64,000 nucleotides of DNA from Sediminibacterium soli (GCF_009939225.1 NZ_JAACJR010000008.1:1665377-1729376); one strand, 5' to 3'. Positions 35,193 through 44,768 are shown, counted from the stretch's first letter. Numbers and translations are program-made. Notes: generated by a model from the sequence alone, not told the origin.

Positions 35193-36266
35193 ATGAGTTT
35201 TCGCAATTTTAAGATGGTCAGTTACGTGGTGTATGGCCGCGGTAGTTTTAACCAGCTTGACGAAATACTGGCGCCGCAGCGCAAAACGGATGCGCCCATC
35301 ATTTTCCTGGTGGACCATTTCTTTGAAGGCAGGCCATTGTTGAACAGGATACCGCTCCGCGGCAAAGACAAGATCATTTTTGCCGATGTTAGCTATGAGC
35401 CCAAAACAACACAGGTAGACGCGCTTGCAACACAGTTAAAGAATGAATTCGGCACCATAAGCGGTATCATCGGTATCGGCGGGGGATCTGTAATGGATCT
35501 TGCCAAAGCCGTTTCGCTGATGATGACCAACCCCGGCTCTTCCGCCGATTACCAGGGATGGGACCTGGTTAAATTTCCAGGCGTATACAAGGCCGGCATT
35601 CCCACATTAAGCGGCACCGGCGCCGAGGTAAGCCGGACCACCGTGCTTACCGGTCCAACCCGTAAACTGGGTATGAACAGCGATTTCACTCCGTTCGATC
35701 AGATCGTACTCGATCCCGAACTCACCAGGGACGCGCCCGTTAACCAGCGTTTCTATACGGGTATGGATTGCTATATCCATTGCATCGAAAGCCTCGAGGG
35801 CACTTTCCTGAATGAATTCAGCAAAAGCTATGGCGAAAAAGCGCTGCAGCTCTGCCAGGAAGTGTTTGTAAAAAAAGACCGCTGGAACAACGAGTCCGAC
35901 GATCAGCTGATGATGGCTTCCTATGCCGGTGGTATGAGCATCGCCTATTCACAGGTGGGCGTGGCGCATGCAGTGAGCTATGGACTGAGTTACCTGCTCG
36001 GCACCAAGCACGGTATCGGCAACTGCATCGTGATGAACCACCTCGAAGAATATTATCCTGCCGGTGTAAAGGAATTTAAACACATGGTGGAGAAAAACGG
36101 TATCGAAATCCCCGGGGGCATCTGCAAAGGACTGACGGATGAGCAGTTTGATACCATGATCAATGTATCCCTGGGTATGAAGCCGCTCTGGGAAAATGCG
36201 CTGGGAAAGGATTGGGAAAAGATCATGACAAGAGAAAAACTGCGCGCGCTGTACGGGAAATTATAG
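35193..36266 (+). CDS. Iron-containing alcohol dehydrogenase family, KdnB-like Kdo 8-oxidase
   Basis: From ATG at 35193 the product is 357 residues. The family NAD-binding segment is GIIGIGGGSVMDLAKAVSLMM, and metal ligands are Asp and His in MDCYIHCIES and the two His in VAHAVSYGLSYLLGTKHGIG. The N-terminal FRNFKMVSYVVYGRGSFNQLDEIL is close to KdnB of Shewanella as recalled, which oxidises Kdo at C8 for 8-amino-Kdo synthesis. A KdnA-type aminotransferase is not in the window, so this role is a proposal. The stop codon abuts a class A repeat. Confidence 0.82.
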   Translation: MSFRNFKMVSYVVYGRGSFNQLDEILAPQRKTDAPIIFLVDHFFEGRPLLNRIPLRGKDKIIFADVSYEPKTTQVDALATQLKNEFGTISGIIGIGGGSVMDLAKAVSLMMTNPGSSADYQGWDLVKFPGVYKAGIPTLSGTGAEVSRTTVLTGPTRKLGMNSDFTPFDQIVLDPELTRDAPVNQRFYTGMDCYIHCIESLEGTFLNEFSKSYGEKALQLCQEVFVKKDRWNNESDDQLMMASYAGGMSIAYSQVGVAHAVSYGLSYLLGTKHGIGNCIVMNHLEEYYPAGVKEFKHMVEKNGIEIPGGICKGLTDEQFDTMINVSLGMKPLWENALGKDWEKIMTREKLRALYGKL

Positions 36267-36360
36267 GATTATGGATTAGCGGATGATGAATTAGCGGATG
36301 GTATCCCCCGTATATTCTTACCAACAAATCCATCATCCGTTAATCCGCAAATCCGCAATC
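36266..36360. repeat. Iterated-word inverted-arm element, class A, imperfect arms
   Basis: The left arm (36266-36301) iterates GGATTAGCGGATGATGAATT-type words, and the right arm (36327-36360) carries the complement CATCCGTTAATCCGC... with about 70 percent match. It begins at the last base of the upstream stop codon and ends 16 bases before the next ATG. Confidence 0.75.
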
Positions 36361-36376
36361 GTACTATTTTTGGCGG

Positions 36377-36820
36377 ATGAAATACATTGTATACCTGCTT
36401 CCTTTTATTTCCGGACTTACGATCGCCACGCAGGCGGGTGTTAACAGCCAGCTGCGTTTTTCGCTGAACAGCCCGCTGATGGCCGCTTTTGTTTCCTTTC
36501 TCGTGGGCACCGTTATCCTGGGCGCCCTGTTACTGGTTACCCGACAGCCTGCTGTCAGTCTGGCGCAGCTGCGCGGTATCGAGCTGTATAAATTCGCCGG
36601 CGGTTTACTGGGTGCATTCTTTGTGAGCGCCATCATCATCACCGTACCCAAGATCGGTTCCGCCAATGTATTTGCGCTGGTAATAGCAGGACAATTGTTT
36701 ATGGGAATGCTGTATGATCATTTCGGTCTGCTGGGATTTCCGCAGAACAGCATCAACTGGAGCAAGGTGCTGGGTGCCCTGTTTGTAATCAGCGGTGCTT
36801 ACCTGATCAATAAAAAATAA
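36377..36820 (+). CDS. DMT-family transporter, DUF606/YdcZ-like half protein
   Basis: A 147-residue membrane protein with about five hydrophobic segments. DUF606 patterns are ATQAGVNSQLRFSLNSPLMAAFVSFLVGT and AGGLLGAFFVSAIIITVPKIGSANVFALVIAGQLFMGMLYDHFG, ending in SGAYLI. It is a single repeat, half the size of two-repeat DMT transporters, so it probably works as a dimer. The substrate is unknown. Confidence 0.88.
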   Translation: MKYIVYLLPFISGLTIATQAGVNSQLRFSLNSPLMAAFVSFLVGTVILGALLLVTRQPAVSLAQLRGIELYKFAGGLLGAFFVSAIIITVPKIGSANVFALVIAGQLFMGMLYDHFGLLGFPQNSINWSKVLGALFVISGAYLINKK

Positions 36821-36838
36821 TACGATCGCGGCAGCGGA

Positions 36839-38875
36839 TCATTTTATTTTTTCGAGTTCTTTCTGCAGCCGGAACATTTCATCACGCAGTCTTGCCGCTT
36901 CAATGAAGTCGAGATCGCGGGCGGCTTTCTCCATTTCCTTTTTCACTTTGCCGATTGCTTTTTCCATCTGTGGAATGGTCTGGTAGGTCTCCTGCTCTTC
37001 TGCGGCGCGGGTAACGATGTCCTCGTCGCCCTGGATGGCATAGGGTCTTGCCGCATCAAATCCTTTGATATCGAGTACGGAAGTCTGGGCAAATACCTGT
37101 TCCTTGCTTTTCTTGACTGTCATTGGAACGATGCCGTGTTCCAGGTTATGCGCAACCTGTTTTTCGCGGCGCCGGGTGGTTTCATCAATGGTGCGCTGCA
37201 TGCTTTCCGTCATGATATCTGCATAAAAGATCACTTTGCCGTCCACATTGCGGGCTGCACGTCCCGCCGTCTGTGTCAGCGATCGTTCGTTGCGGAGAAA
37301 ACCTTCCTTGTCTGCATCGAGTATGGCAACCAGCGATACTTCCGGAAGGTCAAGGCCTTCCCGAAGCAGGTTCACGCCTACCAGCACATCTATTTCACCC
37401 AAACGCAGCTGCCGCAGTATCTCCACTCTCTCGAGCGTGTCCACATCGCTGTGAATGTATTTGGATTTGATATCGATGCGTCCCAGGTATTTATCCATTT
37501 CCTCCGCCATACGTTTGGTCAGCGTGGTCACCAGTACACGATCTCCTTTTTTTACGGTCTTATCGATCTCATCCAGCAGGTCGTCGATCTGGTTCACACT
37601 GGGGCGTATCTCTATCGGCGGGTCAAGCAGTCCTGTTGGCCTCACCACCTGCTCCACCACCACACCGCCTGTTTTCTCCAGTTCGTAGTCTCCCGGCGTG
37701 GCGCTTACAAATACCGTCTGACCTACCATGTTCTCGAATTCATGAAAATTCAGTGGCCGGTTATCCATCGCGCTGGGCAAACGGAAACCGTAGTCAACCA
37801 GCACCAGCTTGCGGCTTCTGTCGCCGCCGTACATACCCGCCACCTGCGGAACGGTCTGGTGGCTTTCGTCGATCACACATAAAAAATCTTTCGAAAAATA
37901 ATCAAGCAGACAGAATGGCCGGGTACCCGGCCGCCTCCTGTCGAAGAACCTCGAATAGTTTTCGATGCCATTGCAATAACCCAGCTCGCGGATCATTTCG
38001 AGATCGTATTCAACCCTTTCCTTGATACGCTGCGCTTCGATGAATTTGCCGCCGGTTTTGAAATATTCCACCTGCGCCATCATTTCATCCTGTATCTCGT
38101 GCATCACATCCACGATAAGGTCTTTGGGCGCAACATACAGGGTGGCGGGAAAGATGGCAGCATCCTGCATGGTGCCGATGCGTTTGTTTGTTGCGGTATC
38201 GATGGTTTCTATCTCTTCGATCTCGTCGCCGAAAAAAGTAACCCGGTAGCCATAGTCCACATAGGGCAGGTTGATGTCGACCGTATCTCCTTTTACACGA
38301 AACGTGCCCCTGGTAAAATCAACCTGCGACCGGTTGTACAAAGAGTTCACCAGGCTGTGCAGAAAACCCTGTCTCGAAATAACCTGTCCTTTGTTGATCC
38401 GCACAATGCCGTTCTCGTATTCGGTGGGGTTACCCATGCCGTAAATACAGCTTACGCTTGCAACAACAATGATGTCGCGTCTTCCGCTGAGCAGCTGCGC
38501 CGTGGCCTGCAGCCGCAGTTTATCCAGCTCTTCGTTGATACTAAGGTCTTTTTCAATGTATACATCGCTTACGGGCATGTATGCCTCGGGCTGGTAATAA
38601 TCGTAGTAGCTTACAAAATAACCAACTGCGTTGTCGGGAAAGAATTGCCTGAACTCGCCATACAACTGCGCCACCAGGGTTTTGTTATGCGTAAGCACCA
38701 GCGTAGGGCGTTGCAGGTTCTGGATCACATTGGCCATGGTAAATGTTTTACCGGAGCCGGTAACACCCAGCAGGGTCTGGAACTGTTCTCCCTGCAGTAT
38801 GCCATCTGTGAGTTGCTGTATGGCATTGGGCTGGTCGCCCGCGGGAGCATAAGGGGATTGAAGCTGGAACGGCAT
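36839..38875 (-). CDS. uvrB: UvrABC excision nuclease subunit B
   Basis: This 678-residue protein has a Walker A (GVTGSGKT, residues 37-44), the beta-hairpin region YFVSYYDYYQPEAYMP, the DESHQTVPQVAGMYGGDRSRK motif, helicase motifs V and VI (VLVGVNLLREGLDLPEVSLVAILDADKEGFLRNERSLTQTAGRAARN) and a C-terminal UVR motif (EMEKAARDLDFIEAARLRDEM) that contacts UvrC. Length is standard. It verifies damage in nucleotide-excision repair. TAATTTCG upstream is a near match to the -7 box, and a GTAAAGTAAGT word near the start resembles one upstream of recA. Confidence 0.97.
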   Translation of the reverse strand: MPFQLQSPYAPAGDQPNAIQQLTDGILQGEQFQTLLGVTGSGKTFTMANVIQNLQRPTLVLTHNKTLVAQLYGEFRQFFPDNAVGYFVSYYDYYQPEAYMPVSDVYIEKDLSINEELDKLRLQATAQLLSGRRDIIVVASVSCIYGMGNPTEYENGIVRINKGQVISRQGFLHSLVNSLYNRSQVDFTRGTFRVKGDTVDINLPYVDYGYRVTFFGDEIEEIETIDTATNKRIGTMQDAAIFPATLYVAPKDLIVDVMHEIQDEMMAQVEYFKTGGKFIEAQRIKERVEYDLEMIRELGYCNGIENYSRFFDRRRPGTRPFCLLDYFSKDFLCVIDESHQTVPQVAGMYGGDRSRKLVLVDYGFRLPSAMDNRPLNFHEFENMVGQTVFVSATPGDYELEKTGGVVVEQVVRPTGLLDPPIEIRPSVNQIDDLLDEIDKTVKKGDRVLVTTLTKRMAEEMDKYLGRIDIKSKYIHSDVDTLERVEILRQLRLGEIDVLVGVNLLREGLDLPEVSLVAILDADKEGFLRNERSLTQTAGRAARNVDGKVIFYADIMTESMQRTIDETTRRREKQVAHNLEHGIVPMTVKKSKEQVFAQTSVLDIKGFDAARPYAIQGDEDIVTRAAEEQETYQTIPQMEKAIGKVKKEMEKAARDLDFIEAARLRDEMFRLQKELEKIK

Positions 38876-38976
38876 CGGTACTTACTTTACGGTTACGAAA
38901 TTAGCAAGACGGGGCGATGTTGGCGGTTTTGTTTTACTGCGGATTTCCGCTATTTTGGTAAGAAAACATTTATGCC

Positions 38977-39600
38977 ATGATACAGAAGACGGGGTGGATA
39001 TTGTTTGCATTGCTATGCATCGGTATAGGTTTTTATCCTGCCATCTATTTTATTATAGACGAAAAATTTGGCCTGCTGGGCAGCAAGCCGGAGGGATTGC
39101 TCGGGAGCGCGGCATGGCGGTCCGCTTTTTACGTGCATATCGCACTGGGCGGAGTGGCGCTGTTAAGCGGCTGGTCGCAGTTCAGCGAAAAGATAAGAAC
39201 AGCCAGACCCGGCGTTCACCGCAGCCTGGGAAAGATCTATGTGGTGTCGGTTCTGCTGAGCGCAACGGCAGGGATCTATATCGCTTTCTTCGCAACCGGC
39301 GGTATCATACCCGCGGCCGGGTTCGGGCTGCTGGGACTGGTCTGGTTTTTTACCACTGCCTTTGCCTATAAAACCATCCGCGAAGGAAATATCGATCTCC
39401 ACCGCAACCTGATGGTATACAGTTATGCCGCCTGTTTTGCCGCGGTAACGCTGCGTATCTGGCTGCCATTGCTTATTATGCTTTTCGGAAGTTTCTCCAT
39501 CGCCTACCCGATCGTGGCCTGGCTTTGCTGGGTGCCCAATCTGGTTGTGGCGAGGGTGATCGTGGTAAAAAATAATAAAATGATCACAAACCCGCAGTAA
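38977..39600 (+). CDS. DUF2306 family membrane protein
   Basis: A 207-residue integral membrane protein with about six hydrophobic segments. It contains the family pattern HIALGGVALLSGWSQFSEKIR, then RPGVHRSLGKIYVVSVLLSATAGIYIAFFATGG, and NIDLHRNLMVYSYAACFAAVTLRIWLPLL. The conserved His residues (GVHRxLG, DLHRNLMxYSYA) recall cytochrome b561-like haem-binding helices, but this is only a resemblance. Function is unknown. Confidence 0.82.
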   Translation: MIQKTGWILFALLCIGIGFYPAIYFIIDEKFGLLGSKPEGLLGSAAWRSAFYVHIALGGVALLSGWSQFSEKIRTARPGVHRSLGKIYVVSVLLSATAGIYIAFFATGGIIPAAGFGLLGLVWFFTTAFAYKTIREGNIDLHRNLMVYSYAACFAAVTLRIWLPLLIMLFGSFSIAYPIVAWLCWVPNLVVARVIVVKNNKMITNPQ

Positions 39601-39654
39601 GGGTTTTAAGAAAAGCAGCGTTGCCATCCTAACCCCTCCCGAGGCAGTGAATGC

Positions 39655-39717
39655 AAAAACAACAAAACCATTTAACAATTCAACAATAGAGCCATCCCCT
39701 AACGCAACAATTCTCCC
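39655..39717. repeat. Possible single class C-like repeat arm
   Basis: CCATTTAACAATTCAACAAT, then AACGCAACAATTC, iterates AACAATT-type words next to the DUF4136 stop codon. No inverted partner is clear. Confidence 0.35.
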
Positions 39718-40311
39718 TTACTTATCCAGCTTCTTCAAAATCGCTTTTACATTGCCCGCGATCTCTTTGTCACTCAGCACCCGCCCGTTCATCTCCGTGG
39801 TGGTCCAGCCCTGCCAGATCGTTTTGTCCGTATCCGCATCCATCATGGTAAGCGTGAGGGTACTTTCCCTTACGGTTTCGGTGGCGTTATCGTATCCCAA
39901 AAACTGCGAGGGGTAATATACCGGCACATACCTTCTTGCATACGGGTTAAAGAACCACCGGGTGGAAGGCATTGAATAAACGGGATTGCTCACATTCCTG
40001 TTCTCGCGCTGTACGTCTACATCGTACACCAGCAACACATCGGGACGACGGTTATCCAATACCCATCCGCCCGACTGCAGGCGCTCGTCTATCTTATCAC
40101 GGATCTTCCGGTCTACCAGGTCGTTTGACCTTGCACGGGAAACATTGTCGCCCCTGGCTTTCTGCGTACCGTTCACCCACGCATAGGATCGGATCTTGTT
40201 GAAGTTATAGGAGTTGTCTTTTTGTATATAGGCCGTGCTTCCGCAACCGGTTAAAACGAATATACCGAGCACAACACCCAATAACCCCAGCATGTGTTTG
40301 ATGCTGTTCAT
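39718..40311 (-). CDS. DUF4136 family lipoprotein
   Basis: A 197-residue protein with a lipoprotein signal (LGIFVLTGCGSTAY; lipidation at the Cys of TGC). The DUF4136 features are FNKIRSYAWVNG, the DKIDERLQSGGWVL repeat and PDVLLVYDVDVQRE, then the C-terminal DADTDKTIWQGWTTTEMNGRVL. Such proteins are exported and of unknown function; some sit in the outer membrane. It is followed on the plus side by class C repeat material. Confidence 0.88.
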   Translation of the reverse strand: MNSIKHMLGLLGVVLGIFVLTGCGSTAYIQKDNSYNFNKIRSYAWVNGTQKARGDNVSRARSNDLVDRKIRDKIDERLQSGGWVLDNRRPDVLLVYDVDVQRENRNVSNPVYSMPSTRWFFNPYARRYVPVYYPSQFLGYDNATETVRESTLTLTMMDADTDKTIWQGWTTTEMNGRVLSDKEIAGNVKAILKKLDK

Positions 40312-40434
40312 ACTACAGTGTTTATATCCATTAGATGCAATGGATATGCCGATGTATCATAAAGCGCTGCTAAATGTTTTAGAAGATTTTGTTAAGTAAG
40401 GGGTGGAATCCGAAGCGACTGATATATTGTCGCA

Positions 40435-40487
40435 CTGCTATATTGTTATATGGCTGTTGACCCATTAACCATATAACCATGCAACAG
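40435..40487. repeat. Iterated-word inverted-arm element, class C, imperfect
   Basis: CTGCTATATTGTTATATGG (40435-40453) and CCATATAACCATGCAACAG (40469-40487) match inverted at 15 of 19 positions with a 15-base loop. The right arm ends six bases from the stop codon of the cyclophilin gene. Confidence 0.65.
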
Positions 40488-40493
40488 CTTATC

Positions 40494-41081
40494 CTATTTC
40501 CGCCTGATACCGAAGATGGCAACCGGCGGATCAAAATACTGGTCGGTCTCGTTCTGCCGGTAGATCTTTCTCACAATATCCATTCCCTTTACCACTTTCC
40601 CAAATGCGGCATACCCCTGTCCGTCGGCTATATTTTCTCCGCCAGAATCCAGGCCAGGCTGCTCGTCGATGCAGATAAAGAATTCCGTGGTTGCCGTGCC
40701 GGGCGCAAGTCTTGCAAGAGAAATGGTGCCGTCGCCGTGGTGCAGTTTTGTCAGCTGCGTATTTTCATGCGGTATGCCCGGCAGGCTCGCTGATCGTTGT
40801 TGGTTGGTTTTCCAGATACCGCCCTGTATCAGCTCGGTCTTGGGCGCATTGGACGGCTGGTTTTCGTCGTTGAGTACGCGGTAAAAACTGGCATTGTTAT
40901 AAAAACCCGAATCGATATAAGACAAAAACGCGGCCACCGTATTCGGGGCTCTGTCCGCATACAGTTCAAGTTCGATATCCCCTTTGCTTGTCTGTATCTC
41001 GATATGTGGTGTGGCGGTATTTGTCTGCTTACAGCAAACCAACCCGAACGATAACAGAATAAATGCAAATGCGCGGCGCAT
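40494..41081 (-). CDS. Cyclophilin-type peptidyl-prolyl isomerase, lipoprotein or exported
   Basis: A 195-residue protein with an exported N terminus (FAFILLSFGLVCCKQ). Cyclophilin features are IQTSKGDIELELYADRAPNTVAAFLSYIDSGFYNNASFYRVLND, DGTISLARLAPGTATTEFFICIDEQPGLD and GYAAFGKVVKGMDIVRKIY. The FYRV motif carries the catalytic Arg. It is the last gene of a three-gene run; its start codon overlaps the stop of the phytase-like gene (TGATG), which implies co-translation. Confidence 0.9.
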   Translation of the reverse strand: MRRAFAFILLSFGLVCCKQTNTATPHIEIQTSKGDIELELYADRAPNTVAAFLSYIDSGFYNNASFYRVLNDENQPSNAPKTELIQGGIWKTNQQRSASLPGIPHENTQLTKLHHGDGTISLARLAPGTATTEFFICIDEQPGLDSGGENIADGQGYAAFGKVVKGMDIVRKIYRQNETDQYFDPPVAIFGIRRK

Positions 41082-42217
41082 CAGGGTATTACTTCAAACA
41101 CAAAGAACTGCGTTTTTTCGAGTGCGGCAAAATTGTTATCGGCCACCAGCACAAGGGTCTTATGCCCGTTGGGCTGTACCGGGCCGAAAGTCATGCCTTC
41201 AATATTGTCTGTATAGATGTTCAGTGAGTCCAGGTTCAGCAGTAATTTTTTCTGCAGAGGCCGCTGCGGCGGTGTTTTGATCAGGGAGGTATTGCCGATA
41301 ATATTCTCCGCATCAGCCAGGTCTGCCAGGTACAGTTTGATGGTGCAGGCCAGTCTGCCCGTGGAGAACGATCGCTCCATCACGATCATTTTATTGCCTT
41401 CCAGCCACAGGATATCGGGAACGCCGTTTACGATAAAGGAATTTTCAAGCAGCGGCGGATGTGCAACAGGATCGAGGTGGTAAGCGTATTGCGCCGTATT
41501 CTTTCTGGTGGCTACATCGAATTTGTAAATCCGGATCCATGCATTGTTGGGTGTGGTTGCCGCGCGGGGACCGTCTTCGTACAGTGGTTCTTCCACGTTC
41601 AGGTACAGCGATCGGTAATCATCGGCAAAACTCATTCCCTCCAGCACCCCATTCTGTCTCGGGCCTTTTTCCAGGGTATGCATGTGCAGGTTATCCGCGA
41701 TTGGAAAACTGTCTACGAATTTTCCGTCGGCAGTGATGATGTTGATCGAAGGGTCGGCAATTACCTGAGTACCCGGTTTCACAATACGCTCTCCCTCGCT
41801 CGACCATACCAGCTGCCCGGTTTTGGGATTGTACCGTATCGCTTCCGGATCGGGCGTACGGGCCGGATCCTGTTTGCTGTCGGGATAAGGGTTCCCGTTT
41901 GCCTGCAGCAGCGTGGTTGTATTCAGAAAGGAAACACTGTCTATCTGCCGGCCGTTAAAATGTATCCGGGCCGTATAAAACCTTGCGGGATTGATGGAAG
42001 ACCTGTCGTCGCTTATCAGGTAGTATTGGTCGCGGTCCTTGTCGTAGTCAATGCCTGACAGACCGCCAACCACGGTTGAACGGTACAGAAAATTATGTGG
42101 CACTTCGTAATGGCTGAGCAACTGCAGGCCCCCGATCTGCTGTGTTTCCTTCGCCGCTTTTTTTGCCACCGTGCAGGAGGCAAAAAGCAGGCAGAGATAA
42201 AGGAAATGCCTGGTCAA
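41081..42217 (-). CDS. Esterase-like activity of phytase family protein
   Basis: A 378-residue protein with a short hydrophobic N terminus and a Cys that might be lipidated (FLYLCLLFASCTVAK). Family features (PF13449) are VVGGLSGIDYDKDRDQYYLISDDRSS, PDPEAIRYNPKTGQLVWSSEGER, NGVLEGMSFADDYRSLYLNVEEPLYEDGP and DNIEGMTFGPVQPNGHKTLVLVADNNF. These suggest a beta-propeller phosphatase or esterase. The start codon is TTG and overlaps the stop of the upstream gene (TTGA), a common sign of coupling. The substrate is unknown. Confidence 0.87.
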   Translation of the reverse strand: MTRHFLYLCLLFASCTVAKKAAKETQQIGGLQLLSHYEVPHNFLYRSTVVGGLSGIDYDKDRDQYYLISDDRSSINPARFYTARIHFNGRQIDSVSFLNTTTLLQANGNPYPDSKQDPARTPDPEAIRYNPKTGQLVWSSEGERIVKPGTQVIADPSINIITADGKFVDSFPIADNLHMHTLEKGPRQNGVLEGMSFADDYRSLYLNVEEPLYEDGPRAATTPNNAWIRIYKFDVATRKNTAQYAYHLDPVAHPPLLENSFIVNGVPDILWLEGNKMIVMERSFSTGRLACTIKLYLADLADAENIIGNTSLIKTPPQRPLQKKLLLNLDSLNIYTDNIEGMTFGPVQPNGHKTLVLVADNNFAALEKTQFFVFEVIP

Positions 42218-43002
42218 TTCCTTCTTCTTTTTCTGTCTGAGAATAACCAGGGTAACAGCTTCGGTTCGGCAAACGCCGCATCCCAGCTGTTATGATTGGC
42301 TTTGGGGTATTCCGTATACATCACATTGGGTATGCCCCTTGTCATCAGCGCCTTGAACAGTTCCCGGTCGGGCTGCGGCGATACCACGTCGTCCAGCGCG
42401 CCGTGAAAGATCCACATAGGTATTTTCTCTGCATTGGCGAGGTACCAGGGAATATTGCATGCCCCGCAGATGGGAAAGGCCGCTTTGAAATAACCGGGAT
42501 ACCTTCCGAGCATTTCATAGGTTCCCATGCCGCCCATGGATAAACCACCGATATACAAACGCCTGCTGTTGACAATATGGTTATCGGCAAGGCTATCCAC
42601 CAGTATTTTTACCAGCTGCTGCGGAACGGGCGCGGGCTGTTCGGGTGAGAACACCCAATCAGGTGTATTGGGAATGCGTTTGGCCCGGGCCCAGAAACTG
42701 TCTTTGGGACATTGGGGAAACAATACGATGGCGCGGAAATTCCGGCGTACATTTTCGCGAACAAAGAGTTTGCCGCCATGTACCAGCTGCGCTTCGTTAT
42801 CACTGCCTCTTTCGCCGGATCCATGCAGAAACAGGATAAGAGGGTAGCTCTTTCCTTTTTTATAGTTGTACGGGTATAATACGCGGTAGCGCAATGTGTC
42901 GCTTCCCCTGACCAGGATCCTTTTTTCAAAAAGGGAAAGATCCTGCGCCCCGGCCATCTGTGCCCAGCTGATCAGCAATATGGCAGCCATCATGCTTTTC
43001 AT
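42214..43002 (-). CDS. Alpha/beta-hydrolase, prolyl-oligopeptidase-like esterase, exported
   Basis: A 262-residue protein with a signal peptide (MMAAILLISWAQMAGAQD). Catalytic Ser is in RLYIGGLSMGGMGTYEMLG, the oxyanion region is LILFLHGSGERGSDNEAQLVHG, the acid is likely in WIFHGALDDVVSPQ and the His in YPKANHNSWDAAF. The layout matches secreted PHB-depolymerase or dienelactone-like esterases in Bacteroidota. It starts the run with the phytase-like and cyclophilin genes, joined by a 4-base overlap. Confidence 0.88.
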   Translation of the reverse strand: MKSMMAAILLISWAQMAGAQDLSLFEKRILVRGSDTLRYRVLYPYNYKKGKSYPLILFLHGSGERGSDNEAQLVHGGKLFVRENVRRNFRAIVLFPQCPKDSFWARAKRIPNTPDWVFSPEQPAPVPQQLVKILVDSLADNHIVNSRRLYIGGLSMGGMGTYEMLGRYPGYFKAAFPICGACNIPWYLANAEKIPMWIFHGALDDVVSPQPDRELFKALMTRGIPNVMYTEYPKANHNSWDAAFAEPKLLPWLFSDRKRRRN

Positions 43003-43057
43003 ACGCCTATAAAATTAGGATAAAACCTACAGCGCATTCATTGCCCCGCATTAGAAT

Positions 43058-44707
43058 CTACTTAAACATCGGCGGGTGCATTTCATCCCATCCGGTTGCG
43101 TCCTGGTAGGCTTTTGCCGCTGCCAGCAGGGAGGCTTCGCCGTATAGTTTTCCGATCAGGGTGATGCTGGTGGGAAGCCCGGACCGCCGGTCAAATCCTG
43201 AAGGCATGCACACAACCGGGTGTCCGGTCAGGTTGGTGATAGCGCTCTGGTTGCCGCTGCCCCGGGTAGGACAGATCAGCACGTCGATATCCTTCATCAG
43301 TTCGTTCAGTTTCTGCATCAGCACATAGCGGTGGCGGTTGGCGTTGATGTATTCTACGGCCGACATCAGCCTGGCCACACGAAAACTGTTGGGCCAGTCG
43401 TATTTTTCCTGCCGCGTCATTTCATCATCGATATTGTTCCGCGTGAATTCATCAAAAGCGGCTGCGCATTCGGCGCTGATCACGATGTCCATAATATTGA
43501 AATGGTAAACGCCGCTGTCCGGAAAAACAACCGGCACCGGTTCCACGCCCATATTCCTGTATGCATCCAGCACTTTCCATTCATTGCGGCCGGTATCGGT
43601 TATACGGTCGTAATAGTTCCTGGCGTAGGCAACGCGCAGTTTTTTGATCCCCGTCGGTTTGTAATTGAACGGCCTGTTAACAGCGCTTGCATCATAGCCA
43701 TCGGTTCCATGTATATAGTTGAAAACAACCGCTGCATCTTCGGCGCTGCGGCAGATGGGGCCGATCTTATCCAGGCTCCAGCTGAGCGTCATCGCGCCGG
43801 TTCTGCTGATGCTGCCGAAGGTAGGCCGCAGACCTGTGGCACCGCAGGTAGAAGCGGGGGAAACGATAGAACCCCATGTTTCGGTACCGATGGCAAAGGG
43901 CACCAGCCCCGCAACCGTTGCCGAAGCGGATCCGGCAGAAGATCCCGAAGAACCCGTTTTTGTATTCCAGGGATTTTTTGTGCGGCCACCGTACCAGTAA
44001 TCGCCCATGGCCAGGGCACCCAGCGTGAATTTTGCCACCAGCACCGCGCCGGCCTCTGTCAGTTTCTGGTAAACAAACGCATCTTCTTCAATTGTCTGGT
44101 CTTTGTACGGCGCAGCGCCCCAGGTGGTCCGGGTGCCTTTCACGGCAAACAGGTCTTTCAGACCATAGGGTATGCCGTGTAAGGGACCACGGTATTTTCC
44201 GGTGGCGATCTCCGCGTCGGCCTGTTGTGCCTGCTGCAGCGCCAGTTCTTCGGTAATGGAGATCACGCATTGCAGGCTGTCGCCGTATTTCCTGATCCGT
44301 TCAATAAAAAATTTCGTCAGCGCCACGGAGCTGATCTGTTTCTGTTTAACCAGCGAAGCCAGCTGCAGCAGGTTATAATACGCCAGCTCGTTCCTGTCTG
44401 CCGGTAACACGTGTTTGGGATAGTTCCATTTTACCGTTTCCTGTTTTTTGGGCAGCACCAGCCCTGGGGTAACCGGGTTTTGCCAGAGACTCATGGGCGT
44501 GCTGTTGCCGAGCGACTGTTTGTGCATCAGCCGGTATACCGCAAGGTTTTCTTTTACGCCGTCGTACATGGTATCGATCTCTTTCTGCGTGAAAGAGATA
44601 TCGAGCATACGCGCCGCGGCGCGCAGGTCCTGGGTACTGAGGGTATCCTGTGAAAAGGAGGTAGCAGCGGTCAGTTGCAGGGCCGCCGCCAGGAATATTT
44701 TTCGCAT
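43058..44707 (-). CDS. Amidase signature-family protein, exported
   Basis: A 549-residue protein with a signal peptide (MRKIFLAAALQLTAATSFSQD). The Ser-cisSer-Lys catalytic set is visible: Lys in GIPYGLKDLFAVKGTRTTWG, the glycine/serine-rich GSSGSSAGSASATVAGLVPFAIGTETWGSIVSPASTCGATGLRPTFG, and PICRSAEDAAVVFNYIHG. The long N-terminal part and export are common in Bacteroidota members of the family. The substrate is not evident. Confidence 0.9.
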   Translation of the reverse strand: MRKIFLAAALQLTAATSFSQDTLSTQDLRAAARMLDISFTQKEIDTMYDGVKENLAVYRLMHKQSLGNSTPMSLWQNPVTPGLVLPKKQETVKWNYPKHVLPADRNELAYYNLLQLASLVKQKQISSVALTKFFIERIRKYGDSLQCVISITEELALQQAQQADAEIATGKYRGPLHGIPYGLKDLFAVKGTRTTWGAAPYKDQTIEEDAFVYQKLTEAGAVLVAKFTLGALAMGDYWYGGRTKNPWNTKTGSSGSSAGSASATVAGLVPFAIGTETWGSIVSPASTCGATGLRPTFGSISRTGAMTLSWSLDKIGPICRSAEDAAVVFNYIHGTDGYDASAVNRPFNYKPTGIKKLRVAYARNYYDRITDTGRNEWKVLDAYRNMGVEPVPVVFPDSGVYHFNIMDIVISAECAAAFDEFTRNNIDDEMTRQEKYDWPNSFRVARLMSAVEYINANRHRYVLMQKLNELMKDIDVLICPTRGSGNQSAITNLTGHPVVCMPSGFDRRSGLPTSITLIGKLYGEASLLAAAKAYQDATGWDEMHPPMFK

Positions 44708-44768
44708 AATAAGCAGTTGGGGTGCTGCTTAAAGATACGCTTATAAAAAATGGGGCGACGCAGGCCGG

